60,773 nucleotides of DNA from a virus, in the IMG/VR virus record IMGVR_UViG_3300030107_004154, positions 1 through 60,773 of that record, one strand, 5' to 3'. Below, one piece after another: positions 6,554-16,324 of the stretch; the first letter of the stretch is position 1, and every line of letters begins with the position of its first letter. The notes beneath the pieces were generated by a model that had not been told where the DNA came from, ran no database searches, and worked only from the letters and a program-made list of their open reading frames with translations. A program made the translations under genes and the position numbers.

Positions 6554-9525
6554 TATGGATCCTCTCCTCCACCTGGAGGTCCGCCTGGTCCTGGAGGTCC
6601 TGGAGGAGCACTTGCGGTTACTACAGTATAGATATCGTTGATTGAGCCTATCTCTAACTTAACGTATTCAGAAGCGCTATACCCAGCATCACTTGTTGTT
6701 CTTACCTGTACCGTGTCACCAGAAGCTACAGTAGCTGTCCCCACATTAGTCCAAGCTCCACTATTAATTTTATATTGAGCATTACCAGAGCTACTAGTCC
6801 CAGTAAAAGTAGCAGTGCCAGAAGTAAAACCAGACCCAGATAAGGTAATAGTATTAGAGGTGTATAGAGTACTAAGGCTTGCTCCAGTTACATCTGTAAA
6901 AGTAAACTGGGCAGGTTCATTAACCCCAAATTTATAAAATCGTGCTTCTACAAATTCAACTTGTCTAGCATCTGGCCCACCATCCCCTTGTCCATACATA
7001 TATAATTTTGCCGTACCACTATGAACATGTCTAAAAGTAACAGGGATATTAGTTGTATCTTGGTTAGAATCTAAACGCCCTTCACTTACCATGCCGGTCA
7101 TCTTGTCTAGTGTTGGGCTAGAATAACTACAGTATTGGGAGTAAGTAGCTGGCATACCCCCTTTAGACGTTATAGTAGAATTGTCTACAATAGGGTTAGT
7201 GTCAGTACCTCCACTAGTTTGCGTAACATCTACAGTAAGAGAGCTATCTGCTACCATAAAATGTATAGTTTTTACATATCCAGGGTAATCCCCACCTGCT
7301 GCTCTTATATAACCAGTGTAAATACCAGCCCCTGTACCTATATCCCCTAAATAAGTGTATCGTCCTGAGTTATTATAAAAGGTCCCTACCGCTGTTCCTG
7401 TTTTCTTAAACCCGGTAGTAGGTAAAATAAGTTGATCTAGTACCGTTAATTTACTTGCCGCTAAAGTATCAATCTTAGCATTTGTAACAGCAGCATCCTC
7501 AATCTTAGCTGTTTCAATAGCCGCATCTGCAATTTGAGCAGTGTCTATCTGAGCAGTACCTATCTTAGCTGTGGTTATTTGGGCATCCCCAATTTTAGCT
7601 GTAGTTATTTGAGCATCACCAATTTTAGCTGTAGTTATGGCAGCATCATTTATTTTAGCTGTTTCTATAGCAGCATCTGCAATTTGAGCAGTGTCAATCG
7701 CAGCGTTTTGAATCATCGCATTATTCATATAAACAACATTACTGCTTACGATAAAAGGTGCAGTACTTGAACTGCTGTCATTCCATATTGCAAACTTATC
7801 TGCTTGAAATTGGACCGCGGATGCCGAACCGCCGTCCGCGTTCGCTTCTAAAACCATACCTGCTACAGAGCCATTAGCCGCTACTTGTAGAACATACGAA
7901 GCTTGAGCATTGCCTTCTGCATCTGCTGTAACCTTAGCTAATTGTGCTATGCCTGCGCTTGTACCTATAAAATTATCCGTTGTTTTTGTATAAGCAGAAT
8001 ATGCAGTTGTACTTGTTGCAGCATCTCCTGGAACCGTTATAGTCAGTTCAGTATCACTAACCCTACTCGCAATTCTAAAGGTTTGATTTAGTCTAGCTGC
8101 AGTTATACCCCCTGTAGCCGAAGCCCCCACTAAAGTTATAAAGGCGCCTGCTGTTACCATACCACTAGTAATACCATGGGCGGCAGTAGCATCCGAGCCG
8201 CTATTTGTTCTTGTTTCTATACCAACTGTATTATTAGAGTTAGTTTTTATACGAACTCCAAATTCATTCCCTACTTTAGCCTGTAGCGCAGTAATACTAG
8301 TAGCATTAGCTCCCGTCTCACTAGCACGTGTACTTGCTTCTGAGGTTACAGCAGCTTGGGTAGTAACATCTCTAACTAGCTCCCATTCCCCTGAAGTAAC
8401 TTGATCTGCCCCAGCTGAAGCTGCCCAATATTGTTTATTAGAATCGTTCGTGTCAAACCACAGATCCCCAGCGTTGTACGAAGTAGGAACACCATCTTGG
8501 GCAAAAATATAAGAACCACCACTTCCAGGGATGCCAGAAGAGGTAGCCAAAACCCACTCCCCTGCAGTTACTTGGTCTGCAGTTGCAGAATGTGCCGTGT
8601 ACATTTTATTACTATCATTTGAATCTATCCAAATATCCCCGACGTTTGTAGCAGTAGGAACAGCATCTTGGACAAAAGTTCTAGTTTTAGTATTAACGGT
8701 CGAAGTTAAAGAAGAAAGGCTAGTCATAGCCTGTGTATCACGAGCCGCTTCCCATCCATTATTGCTTGAGTTTCGTATATAAAGTTGATTGTTATCGTTA
8801 GTGTCATACCACATATCTATTGCTTGTAGTGCGGAACCATCAGCTCTTTGTGTTGGGGCAGCGTCTTGTCTAAATATATTAGTAGAATTAGCAGTTACTA
8901 GACCCGGTACAGTTGTACTAATTAGAGTAGAGTATCCAGGCAGTCCACTTAATTCCTCAGAAAGACTTGTCATCACTGCTCCTACATCAGCAGCAGTAGT
9001 AGCACTTACTCCTTCTGTAGCGTTGTATGGGCCTATTACATTTTCTCTACTTACAAACCTAATCCAATAGTAATATGTCTTGTTATACCCTACCTCATCT
9101 GTATAAACAGAAGAATGAGTAGTAGAGCGTAAAACAGCTCCTCCGATTTGATTTGTTTCGGATCTATATATTTTAGTATAAGCATGGTTAGAATACCCTG
9201 CAGGTGCCCAGTCTAGAATAACTTGGGTAAAAGCCCCCGACGCAGATAAGCTTAGAGGAATAGGGGGGACAGATAAATCTCCGGGTGGGGCCTCATCAGG
9301 TGGGACAAAATCTTTAGGGTTTTGGCCAATTGCCGTTGCCGCTTCTACTTCTTTAGCTAGTCCGCTATCTATTAACTCCCTAAGAGTAATTGCTCTATCT
9401 TTTGGATCCCCTCGACGTCCTAATCTTATTTCTAAAGCTTCAGTTAAAGAGGCTAAGGTACTTCTTAATTCAGGGCTTAAGGAAGAAGGGGGTCTAACAA
9501 TAGAAGGAACTTTAGTCTCGGCCAT
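6553..9525 (-). CDS. Tail tip/fibre protein with FN3-like domain and TAKI repeats
   Basis: This protein has 990 aa. The N-terminus has a fibronectin type III-like domain (about 85-175). Three or four repeats with W-x-D-T/S-N-D-N/S-N-K/Q-x-Y follow (about 235-390). Residues about 600-700 hold a run of hexapeptide-like repeats ([17 protein letters not shown]), often found in phage host-specificity and fibre shafts. A beta-rich receptor-type domain follows. The last 20 residues are a short collagen-like tail with PPG triplets ([14 protein letters not shown]), where Pro sits before Gly as prolyl 4-hydroxylases require. It probably contacts the host. It overlaps the nozzle-like gene by one base. 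Confidence 0.75.
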   Translation of the reverse strand: MAETKVPSIVRPPSSLSPELRSTLASLTEALEIRLGRRGDPKDRAITLRELIDSGLAKEVEAATAIGQNPKDFVPPDEAPPGDLSVPPIPLSLSASGAFTQVILDWAPAGYSNHAYTKIYRSETNQIGGAVLRSTTHSSVYTDEVGYNKTYYYWIRFVSRENVIGPYNATEGVSATTAADVGAVMTSLSEELSGLPGYSTLISTTVPGLVTANSTNIFRQDAAPTQRADGSALQAIDMWYDTNDNNQLYIRNSSNNGWEAARDTQAMTSLSSLTSTVNTKTRTFVQDAVPTATNVGDIWIDSNDSNKMYTAHSATADQVTAGEWVLATSSGIPGSGGSYIFAQDGVPTSYNAGDLWFDTNDSNKQYWAASAGADQVTSGEWELVRDVTTQAAVTSEASTRASETGANATSITALQAKVGNEFGVRIKTNSNNTVGIETRTNSGSDATAAHGITSGMVTAGAFITLVGASATGGITAARLNQTFRIASRVSDTELTITVPGDAATSTTAYSAYTKTTDNFIGTSAGIAQLAKVTADAEGNAQASYVLQVAANGSVAGMVLEANADGGSASAVQFQADKFAIWNDSSSSTAPFIVSSNVVYMNNAMIQNAAIDTAQIADAAIETAKINDAAITTAKIGDAQITTAKIGDAQITTAKIGTAQIDTAQIADAAIETAKIEDAAVTNAKIDTLAASKLTVLDQLILPTTGFKKTGTAVGTFYNNSGRYTYLGDIGTGAGIYTGYIRAAGGDYPGYVKTIHFMVADSSLTVDVTQTSGGTDTNPIVDNSTITSKGGMPATYSQYCSYSSPTLDKMTGMVSEGRLDSNQDTTNIPVTFRHVHSGTAKLYMYGQGDGGPDARQVEFVEARFYKFGVNEPAQFTFTDVTGASLSTLYTSNTITLSGSGFTSGTATFTGTSSSGNAQYKINSGAWTNVGTATVASGDTVQVRTTSDAGYSASEYVKLEIGSINDIYTVVTASAPPGPPGPGGPPGGGEDP

Positions 9526-11561
9526 TAGATTCCCCTTAATTCATCAATAGATTCCCCTATACATATTTCATTAACAACAGTGGCCCCAATAACCTCTATA
9601 GCAAATGTGGAATGTACACTAGCTGGCAATCTAACTATTGGCTCTTGTATAGCAGTAGCACCAAAACTAGGAGTGGCACCAGTAACAGCGTAAGCACTGC
9701 CAGAAGTAGAAATAGTAGCGTCATATATAACAGACCCGTCTCCATATATTTTTATTTGTACTGGATATGTATCTGCCTCTACTTTAGCAAACCCCATACT
9801 AGTTGGCTTTGGAAGAGCAATTTCTTTTGATTTCCAATTAAAAGTGAGGTTAGACCCCCCTCCTTGGAATTTTTCAATCTTGTTTCCTATAATTATATAT
9901 AACTGATTATCATCTGGGTCTGTAAAACCACCACGTATAAGGGCACTAGCATCTAAGTCTATAAAAGCAGAATCTGAAAGCCTAGTAGTGTTCCCATCTT
10001 TTACAAGCCTTGGGTCAAATATAAACCCTCCATATCTAGGGGATCCACTCCCCCTATCAAAAAAACCTACATATTTATCTTCCCATTGAAAACCTGTAAT
10101 AGTAGAAGGGTAATAATCAGACTGCCATTGTGTTGGGGAGATAAGTGCTTCTGTAATTACCTGTCCTCCTCCCTCAGAAACCGCCACTAACCCATCTGGG
10201 CCTGCATAGTATACAACTCCTCCCATATCTACCATTGAACGTTTTTGTAAACAGGCTTGGCTTAAATCTGTACGAACCCCCATTAGAGAAGCTGCATCAT
10301 AACCCACTATAAGATATGGGGTTCCTTTGGTTGCTACAAATAGACCCCTTGAAGTGGGTTTGACCCCTACTATTTCTTCTTCTATTGTTACTCTATAACT
10401 AGAAGGCCAAGCATGAGGTTGGTAAGCTTCAGAAAAACAAACTCTTTTACCGGTAAACCCAGCAAACATTCCCCCTGGCATTGCACATAATCCTTTCACA
10501 GGCCCATCTGGATAGAGACTTGTGTCTTCATTAGGAGGTCCTATCCAATATGTAGAAGGTATAACTTCAGCTAATTCCTTATTCTTAGAAGTATCTGTAT
10601 AAGTTGCATCTGCTAAATTTACCTCTGCAACAAATTGAAAAGCTGTAGTATTTGAACCTGTATTTGATCTATAGATACGTTTTTTAGATAGGTTAGTATT
10701 AGTCCTTCCTGCACTACTTCCAGCTGAAGTTTCTAGACCACTAATGGCCACTGATTGGTTATCATCTGTCTCTATATTGCTAGATGCTGGGGAAGGAGGC
10801 CCTTCCTCTCCATAGGCAGAAACAAAGGTATATACATAGGAAGTTTCATAATCGAGCTGGGCATCTGATTTCCCCCCAACTTTTACCCCGTCCGCTACAC
10901 TCCCTGAAGTAGCACCACTTGTAGCTGCAGCAGCTAGCTCTACAGTAAGAGTACTAGTGCTAGGTACAGTTTTTATTCTATATGTACCATTTATATTTTC
11001 AGCTGTTATCCCTGCGGTAGTTGAAAACCCTTCAAGAGTTACATACTCCCCTACAACTGCACTATGAGCTGTGGGGGAACCACTAGATAAAGTGGTAACC
11101 GTAATAGTAGCGGATTCGTTTGTAGTAGTTATTGTGCCATCAAAACTAGTTTCAGCAACTACTGCTACTGTTGGCGCTGCTGTAGGTGCGGGGATTCCTA
11201 GTCGATATGAATTGTTAGGGTAAACTGAACCTCCTATAACATCAGAAGAACGGCCCATTTTTGCGTAAGTACCATCTCCGGTCCAATATACCGTGTTATT
11301 AGTATCCCCTTCAATAGGGCCGAGCTCTACATTTACATCATCATCAAATTGAAGCCAACGAACTGGATCATCTGTATATTTAAAAATACTATTTCTAGTA
11401 CTATTACTTAGAGTAAGAGCATCAGAATTAGTCTTGAGAGGAACAATACGACCACTTTCAAGATCTACATCTGTCGCTACCTGGGCAAAATTTTCCTTTA
11501 AAAGCCTAGGGGAAGAACGTGGTGCACGCCCTCCGAATGTAATAAGTTTGAAGTATGCCAT
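9525..11561 (-). CDS. Tail nozzle-like (tail tubular B / stabilisation) protein
   Basis: This 678-aa beta-rich protein opens with [20 protein letters not shown] and then NVDLESG-type text, characteristic of podovirus tail nozzle or stabilisation proteins that begin by listing polymer end points of a propeller. Later segments ([55 protein letters not shown]) read like propeller blades. It should form the lower tail tube or cap. The identification rests on recall of related phage proteins; a fibre role is less likely. Confidence 0.65.
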   Translation of the reverse strand: MAYFKLITFGGRAPRSSPRLLKENFAQVATDVDLESGRIVPLKTNSDALTLSNSTRNSIFKYTDDPVRWLQFDDDVNVELGPIEGDTNNTVYWTGDGTYAKMGRSSDVIGGSVYPNNSYRLGIPAPTAAPTVAVVAETSFDGTITTTNESATITVTTLSSGSPTAHSAVVGEYVTLEGFSTTAGITAENINGTYRIKTVPSTSTLTVELAAAATSGATSGSVADGVKVGGKSDAQLDYETSYVYTFVSAYGEEGPPSPASSNIETDDNQSVAISGLETSAGSSAGRTNTNLSKKRIYRSNTGSNTTAFQFVAEVNLADATYTDTSKNKELAEVIPSTYWIGPPNEDTSLYPDGPVKGLCAMPGGMFAGFTGKRVCFSEAYQPHAWPSSYRVTIEEEIVGVKPTSRGLFVATKGTPYLIVGYDAASLMGVRTDLSQACLQKRSMVDMGGVVYYAGPDGLVAVSEGGGQVITEALISPTQWQSDYYPSTITGFQWEDKYVGFFDRGSGSPRYGGFIFDPRLVKDGNTTRLSDSAFIDLDASALIRGGFTDPDDNQLYIIIGNKIEKFQGGGSNLTFNWKSKEIALPKPTSMGFAKVEADTYPVQIKIYGDGSVIYDATISTSGSAYAVTGATPSFGATAIQEPIVRLPASVHSTFAIEVIGATVVNEICIGESIDELRGI

Positions 11562-11571
11562 AATTTATTCA

Positions 11572-12024
11572 TTATACATTATTAAGAACCGTCGTTTGTA
11601 ATTCTAGACTCCTTCTTCCTACTTGTTTAAACCACCTAGAGTCTTCCATTTCTCTAGCCATACGCTCCCAATCATGTTCTCTACAAGCTTCTAACATGTT
11701 TTTAAAGTTAGAAAGCCTATTGCCCCCTAGGTTAAAACACATGTTTACTAGTACATGTTGGATATCTTCAGGGAGATTATAAAAGCCATCTTCTGACCCA
11801 AACACCTTAACAGCTTCTTCTAAATGTTTTTCAAAATCGTGTTCAAAGTACATATCTACTACTTCTTGTGACACGGGAGTTCCTATATCCAATACGTATT
11901 CTGGTTCCCCTTTTTGACATAGGTGACCAATACCAAGTGTTTTATATCCTAAACTATCTTCGTATATCTCTAAAACTTCACCTTCATGTCGTTTTATGTC
12001 TTCTTTACACTGTTCTATATTCAT
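11572..12024 (-). CDS. T4-type lysozyme (GH24) endolysin
   Basis: This 150-aa glycoside hydrolase family 24 lysozyme has a visible catalytic triad: Glu14 (RHEG), Asp23 (YEDS) and Thr29 (YKTLGIGH). The 9 and 6 residue spacing is the same as in T4 lysozyme (E11, D20, T26). No signal peptide or SAR anchor is present, so it needs a holin. It cleaves peptidoglycan at the end of infection. It lies next to two small genes, one of which encodes a membrane protein. Confidence 0.92.
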   Translation of the reverse strand: MNIEQCKEDIKRHEGEVLEIYEDSLGYKTLGIGHLCQKGEPEYVLDIGTPVSQEVVDMYFEHDFEKHLEEAVKVFGSEDGFYNLPEDIQHVLVNMCFNLGGNRLSNFKNMLEACREHDWERMAREMEDSRWFKQVGRRSLELQTTVLNNV

Positions 12025-12284
12025 TGTGTAACAATCTCGGACTCTTTTGTAGGTTTTATATTATCCTCAACCATTATTACTTTCAGGTCCCCTACAATTT
12101 TTTGTTGGGCTGTTTCTACCTTTTTTACCTCATACTGAGCTTCAGTCCAATCAGTTTGTAGTCGTACTAACATATTAAAACATTCAGCAGCTCTGTCCGT
12201 AAGAGTGCTTATATCGTAAGACTTACCATCAAAATTGATAAGTTGTGGGCTATCCGTAGCCATATTTATTGGTTTTTTTGCCAT
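12021..12284 (-). CDS. Small coiled-coil protein upstream of lysozyme
   Basis: This 87-aa protein has a short beta segment (QLINFDGKSYDISTLTD) followed by a helix with coiled-coil character up to about residue 70. It is similar in kind to small phage tail or lysis-region proteins. It overlaps the lysozyme start by 4 bases (ATGA), so the two are coupled. Function unknown. Confidence 0.65.
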   Translation of the reverse strand: MAKKPINMATDSPQLINFDGKSYDISTLTDRAAECFNMLVRLQTDWTEAQYEVKKVETAQQKIVGDLKVIMVEDNIKPTKESEIVTQ

Positions 12285-12293
12285 TCTTCCCTC

Positions 12294-12491
12294 CTATGAA
12301 AAGATTCTTTCTACGCCACTAGCTGCAATAATTAGAATATAAAGACCTAAAATATACCTAGTGAACTTAGCGTCCATAGCATCAAATTTAGCGTCTCCTT
12401 TATCTAATCTTTTTTCTATGTTCGCATAGCGGATAGCACATTCTCTTTCATGTGCTGCTATCTTTTCCATAGATTCTTTCGCCGTAGCCAT
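12294..12491 (-). CDS. Small membrane protein, holin candidate
   Basis: This 65-aa protein has a charged coiled-coil N-terminus and one C-terminal membrane helix (YILGLYILIIAASGVERIF). The layout fits small phage membrane proteins next to endolysins. It could be a holin or pinholin-like accessory for the lysozyme, although a separate 3TM holin exists at 4615-5088. Confidence 0.65.
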   Translation of the reverse strand: MATAKESMEKIAAHERECAIRYANIEKRLDKGDAKFDAMDAKFTRYILGLYILIIAASGVERIFS

Positions 12492-12505
12492 GCCTAATTA
12501 TAACC

Positions 12506-13222
12506 TTAGTCGAAGGAAACCGTAAAGTTCCCATCTATGAGAGCAGATGGACCTGTTCCACCACTCGCTGAAGACCAACTCCATTGGTATACAAGCCTAC
12601 TATAGTAAAAAGTAGGAAGACCTACATTCCTTGCAAATTTATACCCTACCCCATCGTCTCCGCTCGCAGCGTGTCCTTTAACATAAACATTACTCCAGTC
12701 TGTATCTCCTGTATCACATCCACTCCCTTCAAACGCTATTTTAAAAGTAAAAGTGTCAACTATCCCATCTAGTTGTTGAAAAGTTGCTCCTGAGAGCCAC
12801 TTATTGCTATCAAAATCACTACCATTTGGCTTTGCGTTAGAAGAACTTAGTGCTAAAGCAGAAGTGGTGTATGAGGTATCTCCATCGTCAAGGGATCCAA
12901 TTTGGGTAGTGGTACCATTATTAGTCATCCCTTGCATACCCCCCACTGTACCCCAGCCTTTTATATACACGGTAGTGGTTACCGTCTCTTTAGTGATTTG
13001 TTGTTCAAAGTTGTAAGAAGTATCTCCTCCTGTTACTTCGTAGGAGTTAGCCCAGTCTCTAAAGTGTGAAGTAGCTGTATTACTAGTGCCATGAGTATTT
13101 ACAGTAGTACCATTAGTTCTAGGTCTATAGTCTTGGTAAGTGCTAGCATCCACAGCCCCACTGTTATTCATTACATCACGCATGCCATCCATGCTTAAAT
13201 TTGTCCAAACTAGTTTACTCAT
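12506..13222 (-). CDS. Putative tail/fibre structural protein
   Basis: This 238-aa protein is rich in Ser, Thr, Gly, Asn and aromatic residues and has no signal peptide, typical of beta-structured virion proteins (for example TVYIKGWGTVGG, FTFKIAFEGSG). No family is recognised. It overlaps the preceding 230-aa gene by 4 bases and sits between the collagen-modification genes and the lysozyme group. Confidence 0.6.
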   Translation of the reverse strand: MSKLVWTNLSMDGMRDVMNNSGAVDASTYQDYRPRTNGTTVNTHGTSNTATSHFRDWANSYEVTGGDTSYNFEQQITKETVTTTVYIKGWGTVGGMQGMTNNGTTTQIGSLDDGDTSYTTSALALSSSNAKPNGSDFDSNKWLSGATFQQLDGIVDTFTFKIAFEGSGCDTGDTDWSNVYVKGHAASGDDGVGYKFARNVGLPTFYYSRLVYQWSWSSASGGTGPSALIDGNFTVSFD

Positions 13223-13911
13223 AGAAAATCTACCTCAATTACATCATGAGTAACAGTATACTCATTTATTAATGTGTCTGGTACTTCTTCCCCTCCTGCA
13301 CTGCCATCTTCAGTAGGAACAACAACTCCCCCTGGTGTTCTATATTTATATTCTTTAGTTAGCTCAGAAACTGTATAAGTAGACCAGTCTATAAGTGAAT
13401 TAGGTTGTTGTAAGCCAGCTATTTCAGCACGCTTGAAAGTTGCAGTCATAGGGCCGTCTTTTGCTGTATAACTTTTCTTTTTTATTGCCCCTAGTTCTTT
13501 CCACACTTCAACTCTAGCGTTTTGCCACTCTACGTTAAAAACATACTCTCTACTATTAGAGGTATTAGGCCTAACTAAACTTCTACATTCATTAATAGAC
13601 CTATCAGAATTGTCATAAAAGGACTCTTCTAGGGTTAATAAATAACCATCTTCATAACTAGCAGTAACACAATATCCCTCTTTAAGCCTATAAACAACTG
13701 CATAGTTAAATTGTTTATACCACCAGTTTGCCTTATCTTCATCCGTTGCTGCTTTATAGTCTGCGTCTGAGACTGTACCTTTTGTCCAATAGGCGTATGA
13801 TAAATTACCTCCATCTATATAAGGCTTAGAAGCCATATACATATTAAAGATATCTCCATTATCTAAATGCTCTTTTAGTTCTTCGCTTGTAAGGTTTTTA
13901 GCTGTAAACAT
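13219..13911 (-). CDS. Hypothetical protein next to collagen-modification enzymes
   Basis: This 230-aa soluble protein is mixed alpha/beta and rich in Tyr, Trp and Asp. The first 20 residues (MFTAKNLTSEELKEHLDNGD) form a helix-turn-helix-like opening. No domain is recognised. It starts three bases after the stop of the trifunctional GT/hydroxylase gene, so it may be a tail component or an accessory to the modification enzymes. Confidence 0.6.
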   Translation of the reverse strand: MFTAKNLTSEELKEHLDNGDIFNMYMASKPYIDGGNLSYAYWTKGTVSDADYKAATDEDKANWWYKQFNYAVVYRLKEGYCVTASYEDGYLLTLEESFYDNSDRSINECRSLVRPNTSNSREYVFNVEWQNARVEVWKELGAIKKKSYTAKDGPMTATFKRAEIAGLQQPNSLIDWSTYTVSELTKEYKYRTPGGVVVPTEDGSAGGEEVPDTLINEYTVTHDVIEVDFL

Positions 13912-13913
13912 TC

Positions 13914-15746
13914 CTAAATTGTATCATTAGGGAACCTCTGAGACCATATGGTCAAGCTATACTTAGTACCACTTTTTAACTCTAAACATTCATGTGGGTG
14001 GGTTACAGCCCCTGGAAATAACAATAGTTTACCTACAGGGATATCTTTATTACTTAGGTTTTGACGTGGGAAACTTAGTTCTCCCCCCTCATATCCTTCG
14101 TTTAGTTTAACAGACCCTGTGACGTAGGAAGCATCATGATGTAAAGATAACTTAGTCTGTGTTTCAGGTGAATATTTAAGAATAAAAGCATCTCTTAAAC
14201 CATACATTAATAAAGGCTTCCAATGTTTTTCAGCGATTGGGGCAATATATTTTTGCCAGTGAAATTCTAACATTTCCCAAAGTTCTAGTTGTTTTAAACG
14301 TATCTCTTGTGCAGGAAACTTATCATAATCTAAACTTTTCCAATTCCCATTAGCATTGGCCATATTAATAAGGTCTTCACATTGAGAAATAGTCATAAAA
14401 TCTACTAGAAGCATGTCATTCTCGAGGAGTTCATATTCTCCTAGGTTAGCTATAAATAAAGAAGATTGATTTGGATAAAGTTTTTGATACAGGTTTTCAA
14501 AATGTTTTTTAGCCTCAGCCCCACCATTTCCATGGTAGATACAAGGGCAGCAAATACCATTATCTAACTGTCCATTTGTAACTTGTATTCCAGGTTCATG
14601 TGTTTGAAAAATGTAACCCTCAGTATCTAACACAATATCATAAAGGCCTTCAAGATAAGCTTCTTGGTAAAAAAGCTGGTCATCTTCTTGGTCTGTTATA
14701 TTTGAGTGGCTTAATATTTTTTTTAGTTCTCCTACTTCTCCTATAAAAGTTCCAGAATTAAGGTAACGGTAAGGGGTATTAGTTGGAGGGAATTGTTCAG
14801 CTATACTTTCGTCTGGCCAACAAACAGATTCCGCTGAAAACACAACCTTGTGGTTAAACCCTTTATAACGTTCTTTTATAGTATGTAGAGTATCTGCATA
14901 AAACACGTCGTACGCGTCTGTGAAGAGTACAATATCCGTGTCCGGAAGTTCTTCATACTCCATATGGGCCTTTAAGAGGTTTATTTTCATTCCACCCCCA
15001 GGGCCAGTCATATCAGTACCATTCCATTGCACTTTTTCTCCAATGTTTAGGTATTTAATACCTTGGACATGGGCTGAATTTCTTAGCTTGGTAAGTTTAT
15101 TTTCCTCTGTACCTATCGTTATTACATGAACAGTACTCGCCTCTCTTATGTCTGATGGTAAAATATCAACACTAGCTTGATTACAAGCATCCTGTGATAA
15201 AGCAAGAGCATTAAAAGAATGCTTTTGTATCATCTCTGGTAAGTACTCATCTACAGGGATAATACCCGATAGAATATCTGTTTTTAATAACTTCCTAGCT
15301 CCTTTAGGTCGTATTACATAAGCAGTAGTATTGTAGGGATACCAAGGCCTTTCTAGTCTATCGTCTATTCTATTTGTTCTTTCTGGTTCATTTTCATTAC
15401 GTTGTAAGTATAAGAAGTCCCAACTATCTATAACTTTTTCATAATATTCTTCATCCCAAGTTTCATTAATAATTGCGTCATCTTCAAGTACTATAATTGG
15501 TTCATCCAGTTCTACACATTTCTCCCAAGCTTTTCTGTGGGATAAGAAACAGGCTACTTCAGTAGGAAGAATAGGTCTATTAAGAAAAGGATCTACCCAT
15601 CCCTCTCTTGTTGGATACATTGAAAGGTCCTCTAGCTCCCCATCTACGGCTGTTATGAATTCTACAGAAAGGTTGTTATTTTCTATAAAATGGTCCCGTC
15701 TATCTTCCCGTCTTTCTAAATTGATAACAAACTTTTTTAACGCCAT
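13914..15746 (-). CDS. GT25 + PLOD-type glycosyltransferase + 2OG hydroxylase fusion (collagen lysine modification)
   Basis: About 610 aa from the ATG at 15746, which has GGAGGGA five bases upstream. Three domains are visible. Residues 1-190 are family GT25 (KFVINLERREDRRDHF; EVACFLSHRKAWE; IIVLEDDA; TTAYVIRPKGARKLL), the family of LPS and procollagen galactosyltransferases. Residues about 205-425 resemble the glucosyltransferase domain of animal lysyl hydroxylases (VLFTDAYDVFY; YLNSGTFIG; EDDQLFYQEAYL; CIYHGNG). Residues about 440-610 are a 2OG-Fe(II) hydroxylase with HxD in SLHHDASY, distal His in THPHE, and Lys rather than Arg for 2-oxoglutarate (GTKYSLTIW), as in some prolyl 4-hydroxylases. 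The gene lies two steps downstream of a collagen-like fibre gene, so the likely substrate is that fibre. Confidence 0.9.
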   Translation of the reverse strand: MALKKFVINLERREDRRDHFIENNNLSVEFITAVDGELEDLSMYPTREGWVDPFLNRPILPTEVACFLSHRKAWEKCVELDEPIIVLEDDAIINETWDEEYYEKVIDSWDFLYLQRNENEPERTNRIDDRLERPWYPYNTTAYVIRPKGARKLLKTDILSGIIPVDEYLPEMIQKHSFNALALSQDACNQASVDILPSDIREASTVHVITIGTEENKLTKLRNSAHVQGIKYLNIGEKVQWNGTDMTGPGGGMKINLLKAHMEYEELPDTDIVLFTDAYDVFYADTLHTIKERYKGFNHKVVFSAESVCWPDESIAEQFPPTNTPYRYLNSGTFIGEVGELKKILSHSNITDQEDDQLFYQEAYLEGLYDIVLDTEGYIFQTHEPGIQVTNGQLDNGICCPCIYHGNGGAEAKKHFENLYQKLYPNQSSLFIANLGEYELLENDMLLVDFMTISQCEDLINMANANGNWKSLDYDKFPAQEIRLKQLELWEMLEFHWQKYIAPIAEKHWKPLLMYGLRDAFILKYSPETQTKLSLHHDASYVTGSVKLNEGYEGGELSFPRQNLSNKDIPVGKLLLFPGAVTHPHECLELKSGTKYSLTIWSQRFPNDTI

Positions 15747-16309
15747 TTTGGTCCCTCCACCCAAGATACTAAAGATTTACGAATACCTTTAGTTACAGGT
15801 AAAACCCTATGCCGTATTGGGGAGGGGAAAACTAAAATAGTGCCTTGTTTCTTTAGAAGGTCTTTATCTGGGGCTTCATACTGAGGTTCAAGTTCAAACT
15901 CTCCCCCTTCATATTCTGAAGGATCAGAAAGTTGAATTATTATACTTAGCTTCCTGTCATAACTAGAAGGGTTCCCCCAGAAAGTGTCATGGTGCCAATT
16001 ATAATGTCCTTCTTCTGTACCTTTATATGTAGTAAATTGAATATCCCATACGTTTGTAATATCAAGTCCAAAAGCTGCTCTATTGGCACTAGATATATAA
16101 TCCCAAATTATTTTTTGAATTGTAGGAGAAGAATTTGGAGAGACCCAACGTAGTTCAGATCTACGTACGGTTAAGTCTTCCTTGGATTCCATGTTACTCT
16201 GATGTCCAATCTTTGCTGTGACTGGTTCATAGGTTTCACATTCTTTTACTATTGCTTCAACTGTAGCGCGGTCTAGTTCGCCGGCCCACATTTGCCAAAT
16301 TGCTTTCAT
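15737..16309 (-). CDS. 2OG-Fe(II) oxygenase (P4H-like hydroxylase)
   Basis: This 190-aa enzyme has the complete iron and co-substrate set: His and Asp in YNWHHDTFWG, distal His in SPIRHRV, Arg in GIRKSLVSW, and the EGGEFEL strand typical of prolyl/lysyl hydroxylase-like enzymes. It hydroxylates using oxygen and 2-oxoglutarate. It lies directly between the collagen-like fibre gene and the trifunctional glycosyl/hydroxylase gene, so hydroxylation of the fibre is the best guess. Similar PKHD-type oxygenases in marine phages have unknown targets, so another substrate is possible. Confidence 0.88.
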   Translation of the reverse strand: MKAIWQMWAGELDRATVEAIVKECETYEPVTAKIGHQSNMESKEDLTVRRSELRWVSPNSSPTIQKIIWDYISSANRAAFGLDITNVWDIQFTTYKGTEEGHYNWHHDTFWGNPSSYDRKLSIIIQLSDPSEYEGGEFELEPQYEAPDKDLLKKQGTILVFPSPIRHRVLPVTKGIRKSLVSWVEGPKWR

Positions 16310-16324
16310 AACACCTCCTGTGTT

